From positions 364,085,501-364,149,500 of the forward strand of contig CM057451.1 of the NCBI GenBank assembly GCA_016271365.2: a DNA stretch of 64,000 bases, read 5' to 3'. The translations under genes were made by a program, and so were the position numbers. This document shows, in pieces, positions 10,618 to 21,810 of this stretch. The DNA is from Neoceratodus forsteri. Lineage: Eukaryota; Chordata; Ceratodontiformes; Ceratodontidae. The first letter of the stretch is position 1, and each line of letters opens with the position of its first letter. The notes below the pieces were generated by a model that was given only the letters and a program-made list of their open reading frames with translations, ran no database searches and was not told where the DNA came from.

Positions 10618-13600
10618 TGTAGCCCCTCTCCGGCACCGTCCTATAGAGGGCCACTGCCCTTGCCTTGCTAGCAGACAAAGGATAAAGGGCCTGGGTTCCC
10701 ATAGCTGACCTGCGGGGGTCCTTTCCCAAAAGTTAACAAATAAAATGGTGGTGTCTCTACCACAGTACATATTTAGTGGGTCTGATTACCTTCAGTACAA
10801 CCTCCTGGGATGTCGTACCAATCCACCTCCCCAACAGTTACCTCAGACATGGACTTATCAGAATTTGAACCTCCCCACATTCAATTATACCATTTACCGT
10901 TCCCATTTCATCCAATAACATGCTCACTAAAATTAAGCCCTGGAAGCAGCTCTGCGACAAAACAATAACATCACAGTTTATTTACGGTGGAGGGGCTAGG
11001 ATGGGGTAAGTGGAATACAGTTTATGCGAGCATTATAAAGAGTGACATTCGCCAAAATCACATTTCCCTTTTTGATTTCAAACCCATATCTCAATCATTG
11101 AAACCACCAGATCTAACTAATTAGGTAACTTCTGCAGGTGTACTCAAACCCAGACCCACAGGTTCCAGTCTCATTGAAACCCCAAAGTCCTGTCACTGGG
11201 TACCCAGATTTTAAGTTGCAGATCTGAGGTGCAGCTAGTAGCTAGCATTGGTGCGCTTGGTGAATTTAACTTTAACTTTTTACCGGCTTTCCCTTGGTTA
11301 GAGCTAAACCTTTATCTCTCCCTCCAATCCTTAGCTCTACCTCCTGCCCTATTGGGCATTTCTGAACTATTTACAGTCCCCAGGTGCAGGGTAATTCCTG
11401 CGGTTTACTCACGGTTCTGCAGAATCAGTCCTTAGATGGCACAGTTCGCTGAAGTCCTGGGGAAAGATGGAAACACAGGTGAGACCGGGCTCGATGCTTG
11501 ATATAGGGTGCACAGAAGCTCCAGCTTGCTCTTTTTTCCTCTTGCAGTTGCCCCCTTCAGCCCATTACAGACCATTTGCAGGGCAGGTGCACGAGGCCTA
11601 CCAACTACAACTACAACTCTGCACACCAATGGTTCCTCTCCCAGAAACTCCTGATTAATGAAAAAGAGACCAAATCCATGCTCTTTGGCTCAAAACCTTT
11701 TCTCGCCAAGGCTGCCAAACACAACTCCACCATCCTTGTACTTAGCCCAGCAGGCCCTCCCCTTGAGAATGTTCAGTCCATCAAATACCTAGGAGTCACC
11801 CTTGACCCCTCCCTCTCTTTTACTGTAGAGTTTTTATTTCTTCTTTTTTCTTTCCTTACCACCTACTGTGTATGGGTGTGTACTTATGCATTGTATTTAT
11901 CTATGACTGTTGCCACTTCGTGGCCCGGGTCGTGCCTGAAAATGATCCACTGGACCAGTGCACCTATCCGGTTACCAATGACATAAATAAATAAATAAAA
12001 CAGTGGCCCCAGACCCAGGAGTGGCCCCATGGCCAGCTGCCTCTGATCAGAGTGCCCTAGCACTTGGGTACAAGACCCGTGATCCCCTGCAGCGGCAGAC
12101 CCCACTTGATGGGGGTTAGCAAGTTCCCCATCTGGCCTTGGGTGTCAGCAGAAACATTCAGCACATTCTCTTCTGCTGTTCTCTTTCTTTATTTCTCTGC
12201 TAAAGCAATCTGTTTCTTTTCCTTGCTATATCTCAGGAGCAGGCAATAGGTACCCAAATCTGAGAGGCACCTGTCCATCCTTCTACGTTCACAATCTCTC
12301 AACTTTAACACAGCCACATTCTCGCTCTGGCTCACATATATTTTCTGCACTCAGAGTCCCTTTTCTCACCATGCAGGTACATAGCAATTCTCCATGTGAA
12401 GAGGCTCACTCTTCTGTTTCTTCTCTCAGCACATTCATATTCTCTGGTTCCTCATCATTTCTCTGTATTCTTTCTTTTCCCAAGCTTAGATGCAACCTTT
12501 GTCCTTTCACCAGGCTCAGGACACAACCTTTTTTCTCCTCTTTCCAGCGCTCAGGTGCATCTTCAATTCAACTCAAGTTCTTGCAATCTGCAACTTTTCC
12601 TTTTCCATTTGAGCTGCCTTTATTCTCACTGCTGTGGCGTAGCTTCAGAACAACGCAGAACATTCAGCAACCTGCAACTTTCACTTTTCTCTTCAAAGTT
12701 GTTCCTTCCTTGCTTCTTCTTCCCTTTTCCTGATGGGGCAGGTACTCCCTGCCCTGAAGGACAAACGGCTGGCAGTCCCCAGGCATGCCCATCCTGCAGC
12801 CTCATTTTCTCAAGGGGCAAGAGCCCCCCTCCCTCTGGAGGGACTCTCCCCAGACTGACTCAAACTCCAACTGTCCTTAACTTTTGGGAGCTCTTTGGCA
12901 GCTCCCCATTGGCTGGAGCCACTTTCCTCAAGGAAAATTAATATGTATGAGGCTCCCTCGATACCTCACTGGTGCAAAAAAAGGTGCCTAGATTTTCCCC
13001 CAAAAGTCCTTTCAAACATGCCCAGACTCCCTGGCAAGAATCCTGACTTGGTGGTTGGCTGGCTGGTGTCATGTGGCTGCTGCAACATGGTGGCTGAAGT
13101 AAACCGTGTCCACAGAGTTCATACAGTGCCCCAGGTTTTAAACATTCCTGCAGCCAAACCCCTTTCATTTATTTTAGTCATTTCCCCACACAGTTGTAGC
13201 CACCCCTGTGCCCTGGTAAGTGACTGCAATATTTAACAATTTCAACCTGCCCTCTCTCAGTTGCTGCTGCCATTTCACATAGCCTCCAGGCAGCCTGTAT
13301 ACAGTACAGTTCAAACAGTGTCCCAGCCCCAATCTCTGCTGCAATCTGTGCCAACCCTTTTTGTTTACTGACACTCCACAGACTGGCAGCTTTCCTTTTT
13401 CTCTGGTGCTCCTTGGCACCCTCTGACCTTTATTTTCTTTTCCTCTGCCTATCGCTAGCACCTAACTCTTTTCTCCAGCGCTAGACAGGCTTTCCTCATC
13501 TTCAAAGGGATGCCACCTCATTAATGTTCATGAGGCGGCTCCCGTATTCTCGAGCATGATTGGCGCTCACAAAAACTCACCCTGCATCTTCCCTGCTGCC

Positions 13601-13948
13601 TCTCCGGTCCTGCCAGTGGTCCTGTTCCTTCCCTTGTCTTTCCCTGGGACCAGGACCACTGGAAAGATGGACTGAAAGACTGCTGAAATGGCTGTCTGAA
13701 TTTGCAGAATTGCACATGCGCGGAGCTCGCTGGCAACACAGTGCCATTTTCAAAAATGGCAGCGCTGCAAACTTGCTCTCTCTAAAAAAAACACAAGCAA
13801 TGGCTGGCAGGAGAGACGGGGGACACAGGGGCAGCAGCCAGGAAACCGGGACCCAGCACAAAAAAAAGAATGGGGGTGGAACAAAAAACCCTGGGGAAAA
13901 CAAGCCTTTTTGGGAGCTCACAAGTAAGCCTCTGACAGGGGGTTCACA
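10618..13948 (-). mobile_element. Solo LTR, 3.3 kb, TSD TAAA
   Basis: The insertion begins TGTAGCCCC and ends GGGTTCACA, giving TG...CA ends. It is flanked by TAAA at 10,614-10,617 and 13,949-13,952. Removing it rejoins DIRS gag in register (GATTTATAAA-GATGACAACC). No gag or pol lies inside, so it is a solo LTR left by LTR-LTR recombination, carrying a LINE fragment at 11,625-12,000. Strand is inferred from similarity of layout to the gypsy LTRs at 42,554 and 50,694. The ORFs of 181 and 154 residues within and beside it have no domain and are probably chance. Confidence 0.7.
11625..12000 (+). pseudogene. Non-LTR LINE RT fragment with (AAAT)n tail
   Basis: Plus-strand translation gives NEKETKSMLFGSKPF, then a low-similarity linker, then VQSIKYLGVTLDPSLSF. 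The last block is the KYLG-LDPSL motif of L2/Rex-type reverse transcriptases. A short 3' UTR follows and ends in ATAAATAAATAAATAAAA. The copy is extremely 5'-truncated. It differs from the L2 family making up the base layer (no TTGC tail), so it represents another LINE lineage. Confidence 0.7.
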
Positions 13949-14021
13949 TAAAGATGACAACCACTTTATTTGTATCCATTGCCTCTGTACAAACCATGAA
14001 GTTAAAGCATGCTCAGTTTGC

Positions 14022-14617
14022 TAGGGTTTTTTTCCCCCCTGAACTATGTTTATTCAGCTTTCTTGGTGAACTCTCTCCAGTGACCTCCTGAACCCCCAGT
14101 CTCTACCTCCCGTCGTGCCCACTGTACTCCACACCCCCAGCCCAGCACATCCCCAGGGTCTGAACCCTCCGGGGAAGGACTGCCCTTTCCACCTAGGGTG
14201 CTCTTTCTATAGGATTGAGCTCCGGGCCATGGGGGTCAACGGAGAGGTGTAGCCAACCTTGGGAGTGTGGACCAGAGGGGGAGGCGCCTTCACCTATCAC
14301 CGAGGAAGGGGATTTCTGTGTGTGTTATGCCCTCCCCCCAAGCTCAGACATGCAATGGTATCTGGTGATGCCCGCCGCAACTCTGCCCCACTACTGTGCT
14401 GCCCTGGTGTGTGCAGTGCCTCTAATCTCCACTGGGGGCCACTGCTGTGCCAGGCAAGCCTGGATCCCTCCCCAGAGAGAGGAGAGCTGTCCTCTGGATG
14501 CTCAATCCTCTCTCTCTCCCCGCCAACCCCAAGCGGCCCGGGCTTGTTCCCGAAACCGGGTCGCTGGCGTGGCGTCAGGTGTGGCATCCAGCGCCTCAAC
14601 CCTCAGCGCCACTGGGC
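14022..14617 (-). mobile_element. Retroelement insertion in DIRS gag, 13-base TSD
   Basis: The segment is flanked by CAGTTTGCTAGGG and CAATTTGCCAGGG, an 11/13 match that is a plausible target duplication. It begins with a run of T, so it would be a poly(A)-tailed insert on the minus strand. A 75-base piece (CTCTGGATGCTCAATCC and neighbours) recurs inverted at about 31,500-31,560. The 214- and 125-residue ORFs read through it show no recognisable domain. The family is unknown to me. Confidence 0.5.
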
Positions 14618-15356
14618 CAATTTGCCAGGGCTTTAACCAGGCAACCAGAAGAAGTCATAAAAAGGCTTTAGAGGTTTTTCTAAAGCTACAGGAAATGGAG
14701 AAACAGATTGCGGTGAGGGTGGCCTCACTGTTGTCAACTGCTTCTGTTCCCAGTTTACTGTTGGCCTGTCAGTCCACGCAGTCAACCATGGCCATCACTG
14801 ACTCATGGAAGAAAAATGATATGTCTTTGAAATTGACAGAAAAAACACCACCATTCTGAAAAGGACAAGCACTGGAAGGATAAGGATGCTTCTCCAGATG
14901 AGTCCTATTCACCTGACAGGATAAATCTACAGAAGAAGACAGGTCCCAGACTCTGGCCGTGAGGCCTGCCACCCCCCCCCCCCACAACCATCTCTCAGAC
15001 ACCTGCCATCGATGCCTGTTCTGTCAGCACCTCCGGCTGGCCTGTTGTCAACACTACCATCGATACTGTTATTCTTTGTCCTGAATGCTGTTCTGGCCCA
15101 GACCAGCTGCCGTCAATGGGATTTCCATTGTTGGCTCCTTCTCATTCGTCTCCCCATCCTGTTGCCCCTCTGCCAATGTCAGTCAACGTTGATGCCAAGT
15201 TGGAAGAGAAGACCATGGATGAGGAAGAAGAGGTCATAGATCTGGTTGTCTCAAGCTCAAGTCTATCCTCTTGCTCAGAGAAGAGTGAAAAACACTCCTA
15301 GACCTCCTAAAGATGCCTCTTTTTTGAGCCTTCCTTAAACAGGTTCAGGCTAATCC

Positions 15357-16627
15357 ATCTTCCATCTTGGTCCTCCTTGATCTCTCCATGGCATTTGATA
15401 CCGTGGACCATGGGATGCTGCTAGAGGACTTGCAATTATTGTGTGGACTGTCTGGTACAGTCCTCAGATGGTTTCACTCTTTCCTCACTGGTAGGATGCA
15501 GAAAGTTGAGTTGGGAGTGTTCTCCTCGGCTCCTCTCTCCCTGCCATGTGGGGTACCACAGGGCTCTGTGCTTTCCCTCATGTTGTTTGTGGTATATATG
15601 CTGCCATTGGGGACATTATTAGGCAGTACGGGTTGAGTTTTTACTGCTATGCAGATGATGCTCAACTGTACTTGTCCTTTGTGCCTGTTGTGTCGGCCTT
15701 TAACAACTGCCTCTCTGAGATTCAGGACTGGATGGGTGCCAGTTGGCTGAGTCTGAATCTGGATAAGACTGAGGTTTTGGTTGTGGACCCAGGTTGTCGG
15801 GTAGAGACACTGTTAACTGGGCAGCCATCTGGATTGTGGCTGGATGGCAACCAGCTGATGGCCTCTGATCAGGTGCAGAATCTGGGCCTTATCCTTGATA
15901 GCAATCTGACACTTAAGTCTCATGTGTTGGCCATTGTCAAGACCTCATTTTACCATCTGAGGAATATCACCCAGATAAAGAACCTGGTCCCACCTGATGA
16001 CCTTCTGACACTGGTCCACACCTTTGTAACCATGCGCCTTGATTACTGCAGTGCCCTATACCTAAGGCTACTGGGGATGGATCTTCGTCACCTGTAGCTG
16101 GTGCAGATTGCAGCTGCTAGGTTGTTAACTGGCTTATCAAGATCTTGCCACGTCATACCTGTGCTCCACGAACAGCACTGGCTGCTGGTGCAGAAGAGGA
16201 TCGCCTTCAAGGTCAGATTATTGACCTATAGGGCCCTACACAGACAGGGACTGAGGTATCTACAAGATCTCCTTTGTCCTTACCGCCTCCTTTGTCCTCC
16301 TGCTCAGCTGATGAGAGATTGCTGGAGATTCCCAGGGTCTGTTTGACAACTTCAGGTACTAGATCATTTGCCTTTGTAGCCCCAACCCTGAGGAATTCTC
16401 TGCCTCGCCAGGTTAGGGAGTGCCCATCTGTTGAGGCCTTTAAATCTGCCTTAAAAATGTATTTATTTGAACTGGCATTTTAAGACATTTAATCCTGTTG
16501 TTTATATATGTTTTTAAATATTTTATGCTGTGAAATGGATGTTTCATGATTTTATGATTTTTCCCTGTAAAATGCTATAATCCTGTGAGAATAGCATTCT
16601 AGAAATACATTTTGCTTGCTTGCTTGC
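15357..16627 (+). pseudogene. L2-like LINE, sense copy with (TTGC)4 tail
   Basis: This is a 5'-truncated L2-like ORF2 in the sense direction. It shows LLDLSMAFDTVDHGMLLEDL, then CGVPQGSVLS-LMLFVVYMLP, YADDAQLYLSF, LNLDKTEVLVVDP, QNLGLILDSNL, RLDYCSALYL and finally NSLPRQVRECPSVEAFK. These are RT blocks 2-7 in order. One in-frame stop after RHL and frame changes near 15,630 and 16,280 kill it. The tail is four TTGC repeats at 16,612-16,627. It is the clearest reference for reading the antisense L2 copies. It replaces about 14 bases of DIRS gag, so the insertion came with a small deletion. Confidence 0.9.
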
Positions 16628-17231
16628 TGAAGAAGAGGATTCTTCCAAGAAAAATCTCTAGTAGTTCTTGGAAGTTTCTGCCTCTTCTGTTGTGATTATT
16701 CCTCCTGTGCATTCTGTACTTGAGAATGCTACTTTGGCAGCCTGACACAGGCCTGGTCAATTACCGGCAGTTCCCAGGAATGTGGATAAACAATATCCAG
16801 CCTCTACTGCAAAGCCATATTATTCTTCACACACTGAAACAGACTCTGTGGTGATTATGGCTGCTTATGACAGTTCCAAAGCCCCCAAGCACATGAGTTC
16901 TCTTCCACCGGACAAGGAGTCAAGGAAGCTGGATGTGATAGGGATAATGGTTGTTTCTGCTCCCTGGACCTCAGAATTGCTAACTTTCAGGCATATACGA
17001 TTAAATATCAGAATTTCCTTTGGAAGACAATGGCCATCCTGGCTAAAAAATTGGCAGAGGGCCAGGAGAAAATACTGGCTCAACAAAGTATAGCTAATGG
17101 TCAGGAAGCTGGTAAGCCTTTGCTCAGATCGGCCTATAATGCATCTGATGCTGCAGCCAGGGCTGCTGCAACTAGGATTTGACTCCATCACTATTTGTGG
17201 CTTATGGTGACTGATTTTTCCTTTAATGTGC

Positions 17232-17643
17232 AATAATCCATTTGTCAGTTGTCCCGGAGAGTCCTCTGTATTCCTCAAGAGGATCCATCAAAACTCCATG
17301 GGCCACAGTGTCAAATGCTGATAAGAGATCAAGGTGAATGACTACTGAGTGCTCCCTTCATCTCTTGCTAAGAGCAGATCATCAGCTACCTCGATAAGCA
17401 CAGTCTCTGTACTGTGGTGAGCCCTGAAACCTGATTGGAGAGGATCATAGATGTTAAAACTCTCAAAGTGAACCTCCAGCTGCGCCGACACCACCTTCTT
17501 GAGAACTTCCCCAAGAAAGGGAGGTGTGAGACTGGCCTATAGTTTACGAGCACCTCTGGATCCAAAGATAGTTACTTTAAGACCAGTTTCACCATGGCTT
17601 TTTAAGAGCCAATGGAAAACAGCCCCTTGTTAAGGAACCCTGG
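17232..17643 (-). pseudogene. L2-like LINE RT fragment, unit 3
   Basis: This matches 7,645-7,943 plus 8,645-8,765 without the CR1 insertion. It starts at the same gag/L2 junction (GTTGTCCCGGAGAGTCC) and carries the antisense of the FDIY and SLDPEVL blocks. It stops at CCCTGGACC and is joined directly to mid-gag sequence AACAATATCC. Units 1 and 2 continue L2 here as CCCTGGACAATG or GTGGACAATG. The remainder of L2 and the first half of DIRS are therefore missing in unit 3. Confidence 0.8.
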
Positions 17644-17893
17644 ACCAACAATATCCAGTTCCTACTGCAAAGCGATATTATAGTGCAAAGCCATATTATT
17701 CTTCATAGCCTGAAACACTGTGTGGTAGTTATGGTAATTATGGCTGCTCATGACAGATCCAAGGCTTCCAAGCACAAGAACTCTGTTCTGCCAGAAAAGC
17801 AGTCGAGGAAGCTGGATGTGATAGAAAAGAGAATTTTTGCTTCTGCTTCTGCTTCCCTGGGCCTAAGATTTGTTAACTATCAGGCATATATGA
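17644..17893 (+). pseudogene. DIRS gag-like ORF1, unit 3, left piece
   Basis: This piece starts mid-gag with a local duplication of TACTGCAAAGC-ATATTAT and then reads ASKHKNSVLPEKQSRKLDVI and SLGLRFVNYQAYM. It is cut at GGCATATATGA by a gypsy-type LTR and continues at 35,868 (ATTTAATATCAG). Confidence 0.8.
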
Positions 17894-19726
17894 TGTAACC
17901 CCCCCTGCAAATGGGAGTTCCCAGAAGTCTTCCAGGAGCTTGCTTGAATGCTCCAAGTCTGGAGGTGTTCAGCATTTAAGCTGCTTGAGTGTCAGTGCTT
18001 TTAGAGCCTCTGGTACTGTCTCTTTAAGAGCTGCCTGCTTGTGACCATAATTAATTGAGGAGGGGGGACTATGTGTTCTAATGCCGAATCCTGCCCGGCT
18101 GCTGCCACCCGGCCTGCTTTGCGTCTAAGAGTGCAAAGGGAGCCCATCTTGAAAGCTGTAACTGCTTGCCTGTAATCATTTAGCAGCATTTGTGAGATTG
18201 CAGTTTATTTAACCTGTTTTATTGCAGCTGGGACTCTGTGTGTGTTTCCCGTCTATGTTGGAATTGAACTGCTGAACTGGACCAATCAGCATGGGGGACC
18301 TTTAAAATGGAGCCTGCTGCCGGCAAATCAGAACTTGGGCTCTTAAGTTGAGCCAGCCACAATGGGACTGTATGGCCGATGCCTCTGGGAATTGTGGTTT
18401 GGACTTCGGCGCCTTTTTGCACCAACAGGGGGAGTCTGATTGTGAGTGACAGCCAAACCAGCCAATTGAACTGGGAGGGACTCAAAGGAAATGCCTGGCT
18501 CTGTCTACTGGAAAGATCAGATCAGTTTAGACAGTGAAGAGACAAGGATCTGTGTGCTTCTTTGGTGTGTAGTTTTAGCATGGGAATCGCGTGTAAGGCC
18601 GTAAGTTTCGGTCTCCAGCTTTGTGCAAGTGCCTGTTCAGACTGAACCCAACCTATGAAGAGAATCAAGGAGATCTGAAGAGTAGAAATCAGGCTCACCC
18701 TGTAGAAGACTGGAGAAATTGTTGAATCGCGCTTGGTCTGTCAGGAACTGAATCTGCTGTGTGTTCTCCCGGGTATTGTGCAGTAATTGCGATCAGGATA
18801 GAGAAGCAGCCTGTCTGGTATAGTGCTTTCCTTTTACATATAAATGTGTGTAGTGCTTGTGGGGAATCACGTTTCAAATCCCCTGTAAAGTGAATTGAGT
18901 GCATGAAGCTGGAAGTAAACCCCAGCTTAATCCAGACTACATCCATTTGCTCTAAACTGCAGTGTGGTCCAGTCACAAGGACCTTGTCCACGTGGTCTGC
19001 TCCTTCTAGCAATCCAGGACAATCTGCCTTCCATCCAGTTCCCAGCATTGAGTTTGAGAGTACAAAGCAGGGTAGCTCCCTGCCATCTGTTCATCGAATT
19101 GCAAGCGTGTCATCTAATTGTTGTTTGTTTTTTTCATTTCTTCATGAACTGAGCCAACCGGCCCCGGATTACAATTTGGGTATTGTGCCAGTGTTTTTTC
19201 CATCACAGGGCCCCAACCAGCTGCACCGATCCTGGCTAGCCCCCCATCCTGGGTTCCCAGTGAAAGTGACAGTTTGGGACTCTGAATATGCACACGGTAC
19301 TGTGATTATTAATGTATTTAACCTAATTAACCTGATTTCCCCCTGTCCTTGTTACAGCTCCTTAAATAAATCAGATCTGTTTGTTTCAGCAAAGTTACAC
19401 TGCCTGAGGAATTCATTTATGTTAAAGTATTGTACTGTGGTTTTTGCACTGTGTCATCTTGTTTTACAGGGTGTCCCCAGAGTCCAGTCGACAGAGCCAG
19501 TCCTGGGGGTAAGTGCACATTGTGAAGATATTCCTGAGGCATTGTGTGGGCCACTAGTGGGAAGAAAGGGGGGGTACAGTGTCCCAGAGGGCTGTGACCA
19601 AGCTAGTTTAACTACTGCAAACCCTGACCTCTGGGTGGAGGCACTCGTCATTGGACCTAGGCCCCTCACCCTGTTAGTAGTTAGGCAGGCGAGGGTAGTA
19701 GCCCTTGGGATAGCACCGCCTGGGGG
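17894..19726 (+). mobile_element. Solo gypsy-type LTR #1, split near its right end
   Basis: The segment starts TGTAACCCCCCCTGC directly after ATGA (17,890-17,893). It resembles, in reverse orientation, the LTRs at 42,554, 50,694 and 34,023. It breaks off at CCTGGGGG (19,719-19,726), where a hAT element is inserted. The missing last bases, CCTGGGGTTACA, are at 34,009-34,020. There is no internal gag or pol, so it is a solo LTR of about 1.84 kb. The 329-residue ORF at 18,903-19,892 lies mostly inside it and is not a gene. Confidence 0.85.
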
Positions 19727-20017
19727 CAGAGGAGTAATTTTGATGCCAAGGTTGGGGGGGGGACAACCTCAATCTCAACCAGCTTCGGATAATGGGTACT
19801 GTGGTACATATGAAAATGTAAACATTATATGGAAAAATACTAAATTTCCTATCAACATGCCTTTGAAATGTAATACATATGGAAAACAATGAGGACAATA
19901 TTTTCACAGGACACGTTTTTATTTTAAATATATTGTTTATTTGTTTTCCTTAATTTTATTGCAGTTCTCAGTATATCAGAGTACTTTACTTGGTGACAAT
20001 TAAGCAATGAGGCATGA

Positions 20018-20131
20018 CCAGGGTTGTGTTAATGGTCTGTTAATCACCTTCTAGGGGTGTACCGTGGCATGAGGTGTGCAGTGCCACATGCCCTAGAGAG
20101 TGATTAACTGACCATTAACATTAATCCCTGG
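20018..20131. repeat. 114-base hairpin MITE
   Basis: The sequence is a near-perfect palindrome. The left arm CCAGGG-TGTTAATGGTCTGTTAATCAC pairs with the right arm GTGATTAACTGACCATTAACA-CCCTGG. The loop is near GAGGTGTGCAGTGCC. It has no coding capacity and is probably a non-autonomous DNA element inserted into the hAT. Confidence 0.75.
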
Positions 20132-21231
20132 GAGTATCTTATTGCTATTATAATAAAACATTTTAAACAGTGTTAAACCTTGTTCAGCATATGGCTAAGC
20201 TCTACATGTATGTTAATAAAGATTAACATAAGGCTGTTAGAATGTTTGCAGCCAATAAGAAAGCTCCATTTCTCAGACCCTTTTTATAATACCTAATAAG
20301 TATTACAGAAAAGGAATGTTGAAAAGGATCATTTTCTTGTCTCTCTTTGTTACAACATGTCGGGTGGAACCAATACAGAACTATAAAATCCTGCAATATG
20401 TATGATAGAACACATATGGCAAAAACACCAAGACCACAAGCCAAGACCCAGAACCATAACTGTAGTAACTTGATAATATCCAGAGTGCTAAACACTCGAG
20501 ACTGTGTCCTTTTGGACTGTAATGTAGTTTGTGTCATACCAAGAATAACATGTGTCCAGAAAGGCTGGAACATGGCCCTCGAGAACTGCCTTACCTGCTT
20601 CCTAATATGGCCACCAATTGTGTTAAGCAATGACATCATTGGAGCCAGAGAGCTACATGGCTCTTATAGTGTTAACTAATTATTTTTCCCTCTGTATAGA
20701 ATTGTTACACCAAAATGGTCAAGACCATGTGCACTAAGTTGATCAGTACACATGCAAAGCTATGGTTCTGTTCATTGTGTTTAGTTTAACATGTTAAAAT
20801 TGTGTTTTAATCGAAATAACTTTATCTTTTGCAAACCACAGTGCAGTACAGATCTTAAATAACCTGATGGTCCAGTGGTCATGGCAGATTCAGGATGTTA
20901 CAATGGGGTGCTGGTGGTATGCATACTGATATGCACTTTTAACATTTTTATTAAACCTTTATATTGTCTGCTGTTCTTTTTAGCATGTTTTGACAGAACC
21001 TACAAATGTGATCAATAGATTTGAATGTAAACATTTGTACAATCAATAAATCAGACTTTAACAAAGTGAAATGCAGCAAGCAAGTAATTTACAATGGGGC
21101 GGAGGTGCAGCTGCACCCTTACCTTATGATCCAACACTTATTTGTAGCAAAATGCTTGTGTAGTCCAATGCCAGAGTTAATACTTTCTTAGAAGTCAAAA
21201 TATGGTTGTCTTGACTTCTTTTCCCATGGGA
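20132..21231. other. AT-rich stretch without gene
   Basis: No ORF with a recognisable domain is present. The ends, TTAAACAGTGTTAAACC (about 20,165) and GTTTAGTTTAACATGTTAAA (about 20,780), are weakly complementary, so part of it may be another decayed inverted-repeat element. Confidence 0.3.
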
Positions 21232-21450
21232 AATAATAATAATAATAATAATAATCAGAAGAAGAATCAACATTTATATAGTGTTTTTCATACACAGTGT
21301 ATCCCAAAGTGCTTTACAGGTATGCTAGACTGGTAGTGAAGTGACTGAATGTATAGTGGCAGTAATGTCACACAATAATATTCGCATGTAACATTGGACA
21401 ATTGCATGAAATGGTTTTATGGGAAGGGGAATGTTGGCCAGGACAACGGG
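21232..21450 (-). mobile_element. V-SINE-like SINE, 5'-truncated, (ATT)n tail
   Basis: In minus sense the segment reads GTCCTGGCCAACATTCCCC, then AGTCACTTCACTACCAG, then GTAAAGCACTTTGGGA and ACTATATAAATG, ending in an ATT run. The same order occurs in the longer plus-strand copy at 28,530-28,982. GTAAAGCRCTTTGG followed by CTATATAAATG is a typical LINE-2-derived tail of fish and amphibian V-SINE-type elements. Confidence 0.85.
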
Positions 21451-21810
21451 GTCAGGTAGCGATCATGGTGCTGGCAGCCCCAACTCTTATATCTCACAGT
21501 GATCTACTCATATTTTTCCCCTTATGTGTTCCCCTCGAATATGCCAGTACCTTGCAGGAGTGTCCTTCTCAGTACCTCCTGGTATTCATTGTTCACTACT
21601 TCTCCCCACAGCACAAATGGATGAGCTCATTACCTTTCTGCATCATGAATACGGGCAGTACAGTTCCCGAGATAAGCAAATCTTTCCAGTAAGTCAGGCT
21701 GATAGCAGCAGGGAACAAGGGAAAAAATGGGCAATCTGTCCTTAAAAGATTTAGGCTACCTTTAATTAGGCACTATTAAATGATGGGTGTGTGCATCATT
21801 ATGCACATCA

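Larger units (their letters stand above)
10473..17232 (+). pseudogene. DIRS gag-like ORF1, unit 2, heavily interrupted
   Basis: Gag pieces are at about 10,500-10,617, 13,949-14,021, 14,618-15,356 and 16,628-17,232. The first two carry the N-terminal cysteine motif (HCGDVKIYKD, then FICIHCLCTNH). The third has the Lys-rich and acidic tracts, and the last has QYPASTAKPYYSSHTETD, EGQEKILAQQSIANGQEAG and YNASDAAARAAA in shifting frames. Near 10,545-10,617 a segment containing CGTTAAGATTTATAAA is duplicated in tandem. Insertions in order are a 3.3 kb solo LTR, a 0.6 kb retroelement and a sense L2. At 17,232 gag ends at the same residue as in unit 1 and antisense L2 follows. Confidence 0.75.

Noticed and set aside
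12371..14024. ORFs of 120, 181 and 154 residues
   Set aside because: They sit in or at the edge of a solo LTR, overlap each other in different frames, and have biased Ser/Phe or Lys-rich composition without domains.
14215..14859. 214-residue plus-strand ORF
   Set aside because: It crosses the boundary from an inserted retroelement into DIRS gag, so the frame is a fusion of unrelated repeats.
18903..19892. 329-residue plus-strand ORF as a host gene
   Set aside because: It lies mostly in solo LTR #1 and runs into the hAT terminal repeat. The sister LTR at 34,023 does not keep the frame and no domain is visible.
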